Shown: one piece after another, positions 51,725 to 60,370 of the stretch
Layout of the letters: each line of letters opens with the position of its first letter
Numbering within the stretch: the first letter of the stretch is position 1
NCBI GenBank assembly: GCA_023411175.1
Contig: JAEYPB010000077.1
Coordinates: 25,023 to 89,022 of the forward strand
From: Bacillota bacterium
GTDB taxonomy: Bacteria; Bacillota; Clostridia; Christensenellales; Aristaeellaceae
Reading direction: 5' to 3'
DNA: 64,000 nt
The notes under the pieces: model-generated
Told to the model about the DNA's origin: nothing
The model's input: only the letters and a program-made list of their open reading frames with translations
Database searches by the model: none
Program-made: the position numbers and the translations under genes

Positions 51725-52485
51725 GCGCCGCCTCCGATCAACATCCACGCGGAAATCGAAAGGCCGGCCCCAGCCGCCAGCACGATCGCGCGTATCAGCG
51801 CTTCGCCCGCTCGCGCCACGCCGGACACCAGATCGCCCCGCATGGCGTCTCGGATTGCGTTGGTCATGGCAAGGCCGGGCAAAAGCGGCATCATCGCCGA
51901 AATAATAATCCGGTTCACGTCGCCCATAGAAAAAACGGCGGTCAGCACCAGCGCAAGCAGCGCCGTCAGCGACCCGCCCACAAGGCTTATCAGCGGAAGG
52001 CCCGCCTCATCGTTCATCCGCCCCGTCACCGCCTGTGCGAGCCATGCGCAGGCACCGGCAGCGGCGAGGTCAAAGGGCGCGCCGCTGAACATCATGGCAA
52101 ACATCGCGGAAGAGCCCGCGGCGATCGCGCTTTGCCGGAGCCAGCCCATCGACGGCCGCGCGGAAAGCATTTGGAGCTCCGCTTCCGCGGCGTCCAGAGG
52201 GCGCGCGCCGCATGCCAGCTCGCGGGATATGGCGTTGACGCGGTCGATCTTTGAAAAGTCCACACGCCGCCTGGATACCCGCGCGATCAGCGATTTTTCA
52301 CCGCCGATGGAGAGCATGATGCCGGTAGGAAAGGCGATCACTTCCGATTCATACCCGAACGCGCGGCAGATGTGCCGCGCCGTCTCCTCGGCTCGGTAGG
52401 TTTCGCCGCCATTGCCCAGCATCAGCTGCGCCGCAAGCGCCGCCACGCGGGCCACCTGGTTCAGCTTTTCCGCATCGCCTTCCAT
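51721..52485 (-). CDS. threonine/serine exporter ThrE-type, N-terminal subunit (DUF1212)
   Basis: 254 residues from the ATG at 52485 (GGGAGGG 5 bases upstream). The cytosolic N-terminal hydrolase-like region has LAAQLMLGNGGETYRAEET, typical of the family. It is followed by about five helices with FDLAAAGACAWLAQAV and MPLLPGLAMTNAIRD. It forms a unit with the overlapping downstream subunit gene. Export of threonine or serine is inferred from the family. Confidence 0.9.
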   Translation of the reverse strand: MEGDAEKLNQVARVAALAAQLMLGNGGETYRAEETARHICRAFGYESEVIAFPTGIMLSIGGEKSLIARVSRRRVDFSKIDRVNAISRELACGARPLDAAEAELQMLSARPSMGWLRQSAIAAGSSAMFAMMFSGAPFDLAAAGACAWLAQAVTGRMNDEAGLPLISLVGGSLTALLALVLTAVFSMGDVNRIIISAMMPLLPGLAMTNAIRDAMRGDLVSGVARAGEALIRAIVLAAGAGLSISAWMLIGGGA

Positions 52486-52618
52486 GCTCTTCCCTCCCGG
52501 CGCAATTATCCAAGAGCACCGCCTTCCTGTCAAGGCGAATCCGCAAGGCGATGGACTTGCGCCGCGCCTTGCGGCATGCGATAATACTTTTAAAACTACA
52601 CAAATAAAGGAGCGCTTT

Positions 52619-53188
52619 ATGACAAACGTGTACTTTGTGCGCCACGCCGAGTCCGACAACCGCGTCCACGACAACCTGCTGCGCCCGCTGACGGAAAAGG
52701 GCACGGGCGACTGCAAACTCGTAACCGGTTTTCTCATGGACAAGGGGATCAGCCGGATGTACTCAAGCCCGCTTAAGCGTGCCATGGATACGCTGGGCGG
52801 GCTTTCGCCGCTGCTCGGCATTCCCATCATCCCGCTTAACGCCTTCGCGGAGCGAAAGATTTCGGACGGCTGGGTCGACGACTACCTTGCGTACGCCCAA
52901 AGCCAGTGGCGGGATTTCTCCTTTAAACTTCCCGGCGGCGAGAGCCTCCGCGAGGTGCAGGCACGTAACATCGAGGCGCTTCTCGATATCCTGCGGCGGC
53001 ACCCCGGGGAGTCCATCGCCATAGGCTCTCACGGCACCGCGCTTTCGACGGTTGTCAACCATTACGATCCGGCTTTCGGATATGAACAGTTCCTGGAGAT
53101 CGTCGATCTGATGCCGTGGCTCGTCCATCTGTCCTTCGACGGGACAAGGTGTGCCGGCATCAGATTCATCAACCTGTTCGAACAATAA
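52619..53188 (+). CDS. histidine phosphatase (phosphoglycerate mutase family)
   Basis: 189 residues from the ATG at 52619 (AAAGGAG 6 bases upstream). The catalytic RHA motif is YFVRHAESDN; the second active-site region is YSSPLKRAMDTL, the acid is in AERKISDGW, and the second His is in AIGSHGTALST. It removes phosphate from a small metabolite; the substrate is unknown. It is divergent from the exporter operon. Confidence 0.9.
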   Translation: MTNVYFVRHAESDNRVHDNLLRPLTEKGTGDCKLVTGFLMDKGISRMYSSPLKRAMDTLGGLSPLLGIPIIPLNAFAERKISDGWVDDYLAYAQSQWRDFSFKLPGGESLREVQARNIEALLDILRRHPGESIAIGSHGTALSTVVNHYDPAFGYEQFLEIVDLMPWLVHLSFDGTRCAGIRFINLFEQ

Positions 53189-53219
53189 GCCTACGCTCCA
53201 GGGCGGTTGAACGCCCGGC

Positions 53220-54830
53220 TCAGGTAGCCTGATCGGCAGCGCGCGTCTCCAGGAAGTCCAGGTATTCGTCATAGCTCTCGCGCCGGTCGAGGATCCCGCC
53301 CGACAGAAGCTCGATCACCCGGTTCGCCACCGTCTGCATCACCTGATGGTCGCGCGAGGTGAAGAGCATCGTGCCCTTAAACTCCACCATGCCCTCGTTC
53401 AGCGCGGTGATGGCCTCGAGATCCAGGTGGTTCGTGGGCTCGTCCATCAGGAGCACGTTTGCGCCGGAGACCATCATCTTGGCCAAAATGCAGCGCACGC
53501 GTTCGCCGCCGGAGAGCACCTTCGCGGCCTTCGTCGCTTCCTCGCCGGAGAACAGCATCCGGCCCAGCCAGCCGCGGATGGTGATCTCCAACTTATCCTC
53601 GGAGAACTGCCGGAGCCAGTCGATCAGCGAATAATCCACACCGTCAAAAAACGCCGAGTTGTCCGCCGGGAAGTAGGCCCGTGTGGTGGTGACGCCCCAG
53701 GTAAAGTCGCCCTCGTCCGGCTCCATCTCCCCCATCAGGATCTGAAAAAGCGTCGTGCGGGCCAGCTCGTCCTTGCCCGCAAAGGCGATCTTGTCCCCCG
53801 GACGCACGATGAAGGTAACATTGTCCAGCACCTTGCGGTCGCCGACGGTCTTCGAAAGGCCGCGGACGGAAAGCACGTCGTTGCCCACCTGACGCGTCTG
53901 CTCAAAGTGGACAAACGGATAGCGGCGGGAGGACGGAATAAAGTTCTCCATCTGCAGGTTGTCCAGGAGCTTTTTCCTCGAAGTCGCCTGACGGGACTTG
54001 GACGCGTTGGCGCTGAAGCGGCGGATGAACTCTTCCAGCTCTTTGGCCTTTTCCTCATTGCGCCTGCGCTGGTCCCGCGCCTGCCGGGCTGCGAGCTGCG
54101 TATATTCGTACCAGAAATCGTAGTTGCCCACGTACATCTGGATCTTGCCAAAGTCGATGTCCACGATGTGGGTGCACACATTGTTCAGAAAGTGCCGGTC
54201 GTGAGAGACGACGATGACGGTATTGGGAAAGTCCATCAGGAAGTTCTCCAGCCACTTGATGGCGTGGAAGTCCAGGTTGTTGGTGGGCTCGTCCATGAGC
54301 AGGATGTCCGGCGAAGCAAACAGCGCCTGCGCCAAGAGCACCTTCACCTTCATCGGGCCGTCCAATTCGCGCATCAGCATCCGATGGTGTTCGCCGGTGA
54401 CGCCGAGGCCGTTTAACATCGTCTCCGCGTTTGGCTCGGCGTTCCATCCATCGAGCTCGGCGAATTCGCCCTCCAGCTCGCCCAGCTTCACGCCGTCCTC
54501 GTCGGAAAAGTCGGCCTTCTGATAGAGCACTTCCTTCTCCATCATCACCGCGTACAGGCGCTTGTGCCCCATCAGCACGGTTTCGAGCGCCGTATGCTCG
54601 TCGAAGGCAAAGTGATCCTGCCGGAGTACCGCCAGGCGCTCGCCAGGTTTCACGGTCACCTCGCCCTTCGTCGGCTCCAGCTCTCCGGAGAGGATTTTCA
54701 AAAACGTCGATTTTCCGGTGCCGTTGGCGCCGATCAATCCGTAGCAGTTGCCCGCGGTAAACTGCACGTTGACGTCTCGGAACAGCTCCCGCCCGCCATA
54801 TTGAAGTGAAACACCCTGTGCGCTGATCAT
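53220..54830 (-). CDS. ABC-F ATPase (YbiT-like) with one degenerate composite ATP site
   Basis: 536 residues, two ATPase domains and no membrane segment. NBD1 has Walker A GANGTGKST and Walker B ILLMDEPTNNLD, but its signature is altered (LDGPMKVKV near residue 160). NBD2 has signature LSGGERVRC and Walker B VLLMDEPTNHLD, but its Walker A reads AGKDELARTT (near residue 350), lacking the Gly-Lys pair. The basic linker between domains (QARDQRRRNEEKAKELEEF) is the P-site interaction motif of ABC-F proteins, which act on the ribosome as translation factors or antibiotic-resistance factors. The YbiT group is known for an aberrant first signature. ATG with GGGAG upstream. Confidence 0.92.
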   Translation of the reverse strand: MISAQGVSLQYGGRELFRDVNVQFTAGNCYGLIGANGTGKSTFLKILSGELEPTKGEVTVKPGERLAVLRQDHFAFDEHTALETVLMGHKRLYAVMMEKEVLYQKADFSDEDGVKLGELEGEFAELDGWNAEPNAETMLNGLGVTGEHHRMLMRELDGPMKVKVLLAQALFASPDILLMDEPTNNLDFHAIKWLENFLMDFPNTVIVVSHDRHFLNNVCTHIVDIDFGKIQMYVGNYDFWYEYTQLAARQARDQRRRNEEKAKELEEFIRRFSANASKSRQATSRKKLLDNLQMENFIPSSRRYPFVHFEQTRQVGNDVLSVRGLSKTVGDRKVLDNVTFIVRPGDKIAFAGKDELARTTLFQILMGEMEPDEGDFTWGVTTTRAYFPADNSAFFDGVDYSLIDWLRQFSEDKLEITIRGWLGRMLFSGEEATKAAKVLSGGERVRCILAKMMVSGANVLLMDEPTNHLDLEAITALNEGMVEFKGTMLFTSRDHQVMQTVANRVIELLSGGILDRRESYDEYLDFLETRAADQAT

Positions 54831-54875
54831 TTCTTACTCCCTTTCATTCCAAAACCTATCGTGCGCGGCACGCGC

Positions 54876-56063
54876 TCACGCTTCCATCCGCTTCAAGCTC
54901 TCCACAAACTGCCTCGCCACCCTGGGCGAACGCCCGCCGCGCTCGATGGCGTAGCGCTCGGACGCGGCCTCCAGATCAGGGGGCTCAGAGATGCCGTAAT
55001 CCCGCGCCAGCCCTCGCACAATTTCAAGATACCGCGCCCTGTCGGGCTTTAAAAAAGCCACGTTCAGCCCGAACCGCTGCGAAAGCGACACCTGTTCCTG
55101 AATGGTCTCGTTGATATGGATGTCGTCGTCGCCCCGGTCGGAAAAGCGCTCGCTCACGATGTGCCGCCGGTTGCTGGTGGCGTAGATCACAATACGCTTC
55201 GTCCGCGCAGACACCGTGCCCTCCAGAATCGCTTTCAGCGCGCCGACCTCCTCGCTGCCCGCCGAAAAGGACAGGTCATCGATGAACAGGATGAACTTCA
55301 GCGGGTTGTGCTTGAGGCTTTCGATCACCCGCGGAATTTCCATCAGCTGATTTTTTCGAATCTCGATCAGCCGGAGGCCACGGGACGCATACTCGTTCAC
55401 CACCGCCTTGATGGTGGAGGACTTGCCCGTGCCCGCATCCCCGTAGAGGAGCGCGTTCGCCGCGGGCTTTCCTTCGAGGAGCGCGACGGTGTTGTCTATG
55501 ACGGCCCGCCGCTCCCGGTCGTATCCCTTGAGGTCAGAAAGGCGGACGGCGTCCGGCGTGCCGACCGGGACAATCTCGTCGCCGCTTACCGAAAACATGG
55601 CGTGCCGGGCAAAAGCGCCGTACCCGGTGGCCGACAGCCCGTAGAGCATGCTCCGGTACGCCGAGGAAAAGTCCTGCGCTCCGTTCGTCCATTCCGGGAG
55701 ATATCCGCCGTAGCCGATGGCCTCCCGCACCTCCCTGGCGGAAATCCGGGAGAGTTCCTCCAGGGTCTGAAGCTCGCTCATAAGGCAGGCTTCCAGCGCC
55801 GGGCCAATCTCCTCGCCCCGGGCGAACCGCGTCACGTAGGGGTTTTCGTCGGACAGGACGCGGTCAAGAATGATGCCGCCGAGGTCCTCCCTCTCCCGGA
55901 ACAGCAAGGAGGCAAAGCGCGCATAGTCGCAGGTACGCTCCGCGGTGCTTTTGCCTTCGCCCGAGAGGAGCGGCGGCAGCTTGCCGAGCACCTCGTCGTC
56001 CAGAAGATTTCGGAAGACGACCAGCGCATGCATTTTCAGGTTCAGTTCGTCAAGGCGGCTCAT
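54876..56063 (-). CDS. AAA-type ATPase, DUF815 family
   Basis: 395 residues from the ATG at 56063 (GAAGGG about 8 bases upstream). The helical N-terminus (~180 residues) precedes a P-loop domain with LLYGDAGTGKSSTIKAVVNEY, Walker B FILFIDDLSF, and an arginine-rich sensor region (TSNRRHIVSERFSDRG). The DUF815 family is widespread in Clostridia; its function is unknown. It follows a co-oriented carboxypeptidase gene but is separated from it by a terminator. Confidence 0.9.
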   Translation of the reverse strand: MSRLDELNLKMHALVVFRNLLDDEVLGKLPPLLSGEGKSTAERTCDYARFASLLFREREDLGGIILDRVLSDENPYVTRFARGEEIGPALEACLMSELQTLEELSRISAREVREAIGYGGYLPEWTNGAQDFSSAYRSMLYGLSATGYGAFARHAMFSVSGDEIVPVGTPDAVRLSDLKGYDRERRAVIDNTVALLEGKPAANALLYGDAGTGKSSTIKAVVNEYASRGLRLIEIRKNQLMEIPRVIESLKHNPLKFILFIDDLSFSAGSEEVGALKAILEGTVSARTKRIVIYATSNRRHIVSERFSDRGDDDIHINETIQEQVSLSQRFGLNVAFLKPDRARYLEIVRGLARDYGISEPPDLEAASERYAIERGGRSPRVARQFVESLKRMEA

Positions 56064-56144
56064 CACGATTTCCCTTCTGTTTTCCGCCGCGACCCGACGG
56101 CCGCGCCTTTCCAGTATAAAGGGGCAACGTAAAGGGAGCAAGCA

Positions 56145-56178
56145 AAAACGCCCGTTCCGCCGGAGAATCGGGCGTTTT
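56145..56178. terminator. bidirectional terminator between dacF-like and DUF815 genes
   Basis: AAAACGCCCG/CGGGCGTTTT with a 14-base loop; Ts follow on both strands (TTTTAATTG, TTTTTGC). The rest of the 56064-56373 gap holds a small GGGAA/TTCCC hairpin and nothing else I can support. Confidence 0.8.
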
Positions 56179-56373
56179 AATTGCGATGGATGCGCTGCGA
56201 ACAGTCAAACCGCGCACCCTTGAAAACGGAGGCATGCCAAAGGCCGCGCATGGAAGCGCCCCGGCTGTGCGCATTGCCCGCGCGCCCGGGCGTTTCATGA
56301 AGCACCCTGCGGCAGGGGAACTTCTTCCCGGCCGCGGGGCAGATGCATAGGGGCGGTTATCGGTACCCTGTCT

Positions 56374-57432
56374 CTAGAAGCCGCCCAATTCACCGGCAGT
56401 TTCGCCGTCGTCAAGGCCGTCCGCAGCGGCGCCTTGCGAGCCGTCGGAATCAAAGCCGCCGAAATCATCCTGCGCGCCCGGCAATCCGGAACTGAGTTGA
56501 TAGAAACCGTACTCCATCAGCCTCCGGGTATCGGTCCAGCGGCCGTTTTTCGAGCTCTTCAGCGTCACGGCAATCAGCGTCACGCCATCCTTTTCCGCCG
56601 CGCCGACGAAACACTGGCCAGCCTTGGAGTGATAGCCCGTCTTGATGCCGATCTCGTAGGGGTAGTAGTGGGGCGAGGACTCCACGAGCATCGCGTCGCT
56701 GGTGGTAATCTTGCGCTTTTTATGCTTATTGGTTTTCGCAAGCGTGTAGCTGGTTTCGGAAACGATCTTTCGGAATTCCTCGTTCTTCATCGCCTCCCGG
56801 GCGATGATGGCAAGATCCCGCGCAGTAGAATAGTGTCCTTTGTTGTGGTATCCGTGCGGGTTTTTGAAGTTGGTATTTGTACAGCCAAGCTCCTGTGCCC
56901 TCCGGTTCATCTTGTCGACAAACTTGCTCACAGAACCCGACACGGCCACCGCAATCGTGACCGCCGCGTCGTTGCCTGAGCGGAGCATCAGGCCGTAGAG
57001 GAGGTCCCGCAGGGTCGTCTTCTCCCCTGCCTTGAGCGGAACCAGCGACGAATCCTTGGGGAGCTTTGTGATCTGCTTGGGAACCTTGACGGCCTTGTCC
57101 ATCTCGCCGTACTCCAGCGCAAGAAGGCAGGTCATGATTTTGGTGGTGCTGGCCGGGTACAGAATTTCGTCGGCGTTTTTTTGAAACAGCACATCTCCGG
57201 TTTCCGAGTCCATCACGATGGCGGCCGCGCCCCGGATGTCCTCCTCCGTCAGATCCTGCGGGTTGTTCTCATCGTAGGTATCGACCGCCGCTGCCGCCGT
57301 GGGCGCCGCTGTAAGGGCCGCCGCCCCGGCCAATTCCGCCCTTGCCGGGAGCGCGGGCGCGCACCCAAGCGCGATCACCGCAGCCAGTACGAACGCAGCG
57401 ATTCTAAAAGATCCGTCCTGTCGCCTGTTCAA
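56374..57432 (-). CDS. D-alanyl-D-alanine carboxypeptidase (serine peptidase S11)
   Basis: 352 residues with a TTG start (AAGGAAGG 9 bases upstream). Signal peptide residues 1-32 (IAAFVLAAVIALGCAPALPARA). The penicillin-binding motifs are SxxK (PASTTKIM), SxN (RSGNDAAV) and KTG (GIKTGYHSKAG). It trims the terminal D-Ala from peptidoglycan stem peptides. The usual C-terminal PBP5_C domain and membrane-anchor helix are absent; the chain ends in a Gly/Asp-rich acidic tail. It may be released or held by the wall. A possible lipobox-like LGCAP inside the signal region is not in good position. Confidence 0.9.
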   Translation of the reverse strand: MNRRQDGSFRIAAFVLAAVIALGCAPALPARAELAGAAALTAAPTAAAAVDTYDENNPQDLTEEDIRGAAAIVMDSETGDVLFQKNADEILYPASTTKIMTCLLALEYGEMDKAVKVPKQITKLPKDSSLVPLKAGEKTTLRDLLYGLMLRSGNDAAVTIAVAVSGSVSKFVDKMNRRAQELGCTNTNFKNPHGYHNKGHYSTARDLAIIAREAMKNEEFRKIVSETSYTLAKTNKHKKRKITTSDAMLVESSPHYYPYEIGIKTGYHSKAGQCFVGAAEKDGVTLIAVTLKSSKNGRWTDTRRLMEYGFYQLSSGLPGAQDDFGGFDSDGSQGAAADGLDDGETAGELGGF

Positions 57433-57573
57433 ATCGTAAAACCTTCCTTTTTCACGCCTTTCGGGCAGCCGCCCATGTTTTGGGCGCTCGGATACGGTTT
57501 ATTTGACGTATGTTGGGCGTAAAATGTTGGCGCTTTCTGAAATTTTCCTTTCGCTCAGGTGCGGAGCCTCGCC

Positions 57574-57603
57574 TTGACACGCCTCGCGCATTGCCCCTAT
57601 AAT
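57574..57603 (+). promoter_or_regulatory. promoter of the YgiQ-type gene
   Basis: TTGACA at 57574-57579 and TATAAT at 57598-57603, spacer 18, 52 bases before the ATG. Confidence 0.8.
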
Positions 57604-57655
57604 GAGCCGGGAAGCATTTCGCTTTCCGCCCATTCGCCCGGATTGAAAGGAATTT

Positions 57656-59638
57656 ATGACGCGGGATGATTTTTTGCCGGTGACCCAGGAGGACATGCGC
57701 CAAAGGGGCTGGGATGCGCCGGATTTTGTCTATGTCTGCGGGGATGCGTATGTGGACCATCCCTCCTTTGGTCACGCCATCATCAGCCGCGTGCTGGAAA
57801 AGGCGGGGTACAAGGTCGCCATGCTGTGCCTGCCGCCCCATCAGGACGCTTCCGCTTTCCAGCGCTTCGGAAAACCGAAGCTGGCATTTCTGGTCTCCGC
57901 CGGGGTCATTGACAGCATGGTCAACCACTACACCGCCGCCAAAAAGCCCCGGAGCGAGGATGTATACGCCCCCGGCGGCGCGGCGGGGCTCCGTCCGGAC
58001 CGGGCGACCATCGTCTACTGCAACCGCATTCGCCAGGCGTATTCCGACGTGCCGATCCTGATCGGCGGCGTGGAGGCGTCTCTCAGGCGCTTCTCCCACT
58101 ACGACTATTGGGAGGACAAGGTGCGCCACTCCATCCTGGTAGACAGCGGCGCGAACCTTTTGATGTACGGCATGGGCGAGACCTCAGTCCTGGCCTGCGC
58201 AGCGTGGCTGAAAAACGGCGCGGATCAAGAGGCGCTGAGAAACATCCGGGGCATCTGCTACTTGGACAAGGAAAAGCCCGAGGGCATCGAGGAACTCCCA
58301 TCTCATCGCGATGTCTGCCGCGACAAGGCGGCCTACGCCCGCGCTTTTATGGCCCAGTACAACGAGCAGGACCCCTTCCGCGGCAAGCCGCTCTTTCAGG
58401 AGCAGGACACCAAACGCTTCCTGGTGCAGACGCCGCCCTGCTTCCCGCTCGGCCGCGAGGAGCTGGACGAAGTGTACGCGCTGCCCTACACCCGCCGCTG
58501 GCATCCGGATTACGACGCGCTGGGCGGCGTGCCCGCGCTGCAGGAGGTGGAGTTCTCCATCTCCGCCACCCGCGGCTGCTTCGGCGGATGCAGCTTCTGC
58601 GCGCTGACCTTCCATCAGGGGCGGATCGTTCAGTCCCGCAGCCCGGAATCCATCGTTGGGGAGGCGAAACTGCTCACCACGCTGCCCGGCTTCAAGGGCT
58701 ACATCCACGACGTCGGCGGCCCCACCGCCAACTTCCGCCGCCCCGCCTGCAATAAGCAGACGACGCTGGGGGCCTGCAAGGACAGGCAGTGCCTCTACCC
58801 CAAGCCCTGCGCCCGGCTCGAACCCGATCATAGTGAGCTGCTGTCGATCCTTCGGCGCATCCGCGCGCTGCCGGGCGTCAAAAAGGCGTTCATTCGCTCC
58901 GGGCTTCGCTACGATTACATGCTCCTAGACAGGGACAGCACTTTCCTGAAAGAGCTGTGCCAGCACCACGTCAGCGGCCAGCTGAAGGTGGCGCCCGAGC
59001 ACGTATCCCCCGGCGTTCTGGCCATGATGGGCAAGCCCGGCCGGGAGGTATACGATGCCTTTGTCAAAAAGTACGAGGCCATCAACCGCCAGCTCGGGCT
59101 CAAGCAGTATCTGGTGCCCTACCTGATGAGCAGCCACCCCGGCAGCGATTTGAACGACGCGGTGGCGCTGGCGCTGTACCTTCGCGACACCGGCCATCAG
59201 CCGGAGCAGGTGCAGGATTTTTACCCGACGCCGGGTACGCTCAGCACCTGCATGTTCTATACGGGGCTTGACCCGCGCACCGGCAAACCCGTCTTCGTCC
59301 CTCGCGCACCCCGGGACAAGGCCATGCAACGCGCGCTGTTGCAGTACAAAAAGCCACAGAACCGCCAGTTGGTGCTGGAAGCGCTTAAAAAGTGCGGTCG
59401 GGAGGACCTGATCGGCTACGGAAAAGGCTGCCTGGTTCGCCCGTCGGAGGGGGCTCCCCGTCAGGATTTTCAAGGAACGTATGCCGCCCGCCAAGACGCA
59501 GCCACGGCAAAAATTTTCGGGAGCCGTTCGGGAAGCGCAAAGGGCGCACCCAAGGGTGGCCCGGCCGCCGCGCCCACACGCCCCGGCAAGAATAAGCCCA
59601 AGTACAGCAGCAAATGGGCGAAGGCCAAAAAGAAGTAG
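57656..59638 (+). CDS. YgiQ-family radical SAM protein
   Basis: 660 residues. The N-terminal ~300 residues form the UPF0313 domain (DDFLPVTQEDMRQRGWD, VYVCGDAYVDHPSFG, IGGVEASLRRFSHYDYW). The radical SAM core has CFGGCSFC for the [4Fe-4S]-SAM cluster and HDVGGPTANFRRPAC. A further cysteine set (KDRQCLYPKPC) follows. The C-terminus is Lys/Pro/Gly-rich and disordered. The reaction is unknown; the family is widely conserved in anaerobes. ATG with AAGGAA upstream and a clear promoter. Confidence 0.93.
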   Translation: MTRDDFLPVTQEDMRQRGWDAPDFVYVCGDAYVDHPSFGHAIISRVLEKAGYKVAMLCLPPHQDASAFQRFGKPKLAFLVSAGVIDSMVNHYTAAKKPRSEDVYAPGGAAGLRPDRATIVYCNRIRQAYSDVPILIGGVEASLRRFSHYDYWEDKVRHSILVDSGANLLMYGMGETSVLACAAWLKNGADQEALRNIRGICYLDKEKPEGIEELPSHRDVCRDKAAYARAFMAQYNEQDPFRGKPLFQEQDTKRFLVQTPPCFPLGREELDEVYALPYTRRWHPDYDALGGVPALQEVEFSISATRGCFGGCSFCALTFHQGRIVQSRSPESIVGEAKLLTTLPGFKGYIHDVGGPTANFRRPACNKQTTLGACKDRQCLYPKPCARLEPDHSELLSILRRIRALPGVKKAFIRSGLRYDYMLLDRDSTFLKELCQHHVSGQLKVAPEHVSPGVLAMMGKPGREVYDAFVKKYEAINRQLGLKQYLVPYLMSSHPGSDLNDAVALALYLRDTGHQPEQVQDFYPTPGTLSTCMFYTGLDPRTGKPVFVPRAPRDKAMQRALLQYKKPQNRQLVLEALKKCGREDLIGYGKGCLVRPSEGAPRQDFQGTYAARQDAATAKIFGSRSGSAKGAPKGGPAAAPTRPGKNKPKYSSKWAKAKKK

Positions 59639-59715
59639 TCCGGCCCCGGCCGCATGCCTGCGGTTGAAAGGCGCATCGGATTTTCCCCGGAGCAACGCGC
59701 CAAGGAGGAATGCCC

Positions 59716-60087
59716 ATGGAAGTTTTTCAGGAATTTCTAAGCCGGATTGAAAACCCGGCGAACCGCGCGCGCACGGAAGAGGTTCTTGCCTGGATGCTCC
59801 GGCGCTTTCCCACCCTCGAACCCAGAATCGCGTGGAACCAGCCTATGTTCACAGACCACGGCACCTTCATCATCGGCTTCAGCGTCGCCAAGAGGCACCT
59901 GGCTATCGCGCCGGAGCGGGCGGGAATCGTCCAGTTTTCCGAGGCAATTCTGGCGTCCGGTTATGATCACACCAAGGAGTTGGTGCGCATTCCCTGGGCT
60001 TCGCCGGTGGATTATTCGCTGCTGGAAAAGATGATCGGCTTCAACATCCTGGACAAGGCAGACACGACGACCTTCTGGAGAAAGTAA
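59716..60087 (+). CDS. DUF1801/YdhG-like protein
   Basis: 123 residues from the ATG at 59716, which has GGAGG 8 bases upstream; the ATG at 59710 is too close. The core PRIAWNQPMFTDHGTFIIGFSVAKRHLAI matches the YdhG/DUF1801 fold, related to frataxin-like iron chaperones. Function unproven. It follows the YgiQ gene by 77 bases and may be co-transcribed with it. Confidence 0.85.
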   Translation: MEVFQEFLSRIENPANRARTEEVLAWMLRRFPTLEPRIAWNQPMFTDHGTFIIGFSVAKRHLAIAPERAGIVQFSEAILASGYDHTKELVRIPWASPVDYSLLEKMIGFNILDKADTTTFWRK

Positions 60088-60177
60088 CGCGGGCCGAATC
60101 GCCAGTTTTTCGAGACTATCGAAAACCAACTGCGACAAGACCCTTCTTGACGCAGTTTTTCTCATCTGTCATTTATA

Positions 60178-60216
60178 CAACAAAGGAACCCTTGCATTGC
60201 AAGGGTTCCTTTGTTG
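60178..60216 (-). terminator. tRNA-Leu terminator, stem overlapping the CCA end
   Basis: A perfect 19-bp inverted repeat (60178-60196 and 60198-60216, core CAAAGGAACCCTTGCA). Its proximal arm starts inside the tRNA 3' CCA. On the minus strand it runs into TTTGTTGTATAAAT. Confidence 0.85.
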
Positions 60217-60298
60217 GTGCTGAAAGCGGGATTCGAACCCGCACGCCTCGCGGCAGGGGATTTTAAGTCCCCGGTGTCTGCCATTCCACCATTTCAGC
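60215..60298 (-). tRNA. tRNA-Leu (anticodon UAA)
   Basis: 84 bases including encoded CCA. The acceptor stem is GCTGAAA/TTTCAGC. The anticodon stem-loop GGGGA-CTTAAAA-TCCCC gives UAA. The long variable arm (CCGCGAGGCG) is typical of class II leucine tRNAs. The T arm is GCGGG-TTCGAAT-CCCGC. It reads UUA and UUG codons. Confidence 0.96.
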
Positions 60299-60370
60299 CC
60301 GCGCGGAAACCATTATACGCCGTTTGGGGCGCGATGTAAAGCCGCGAATCGGCAGAATTTGGGCACAAGC

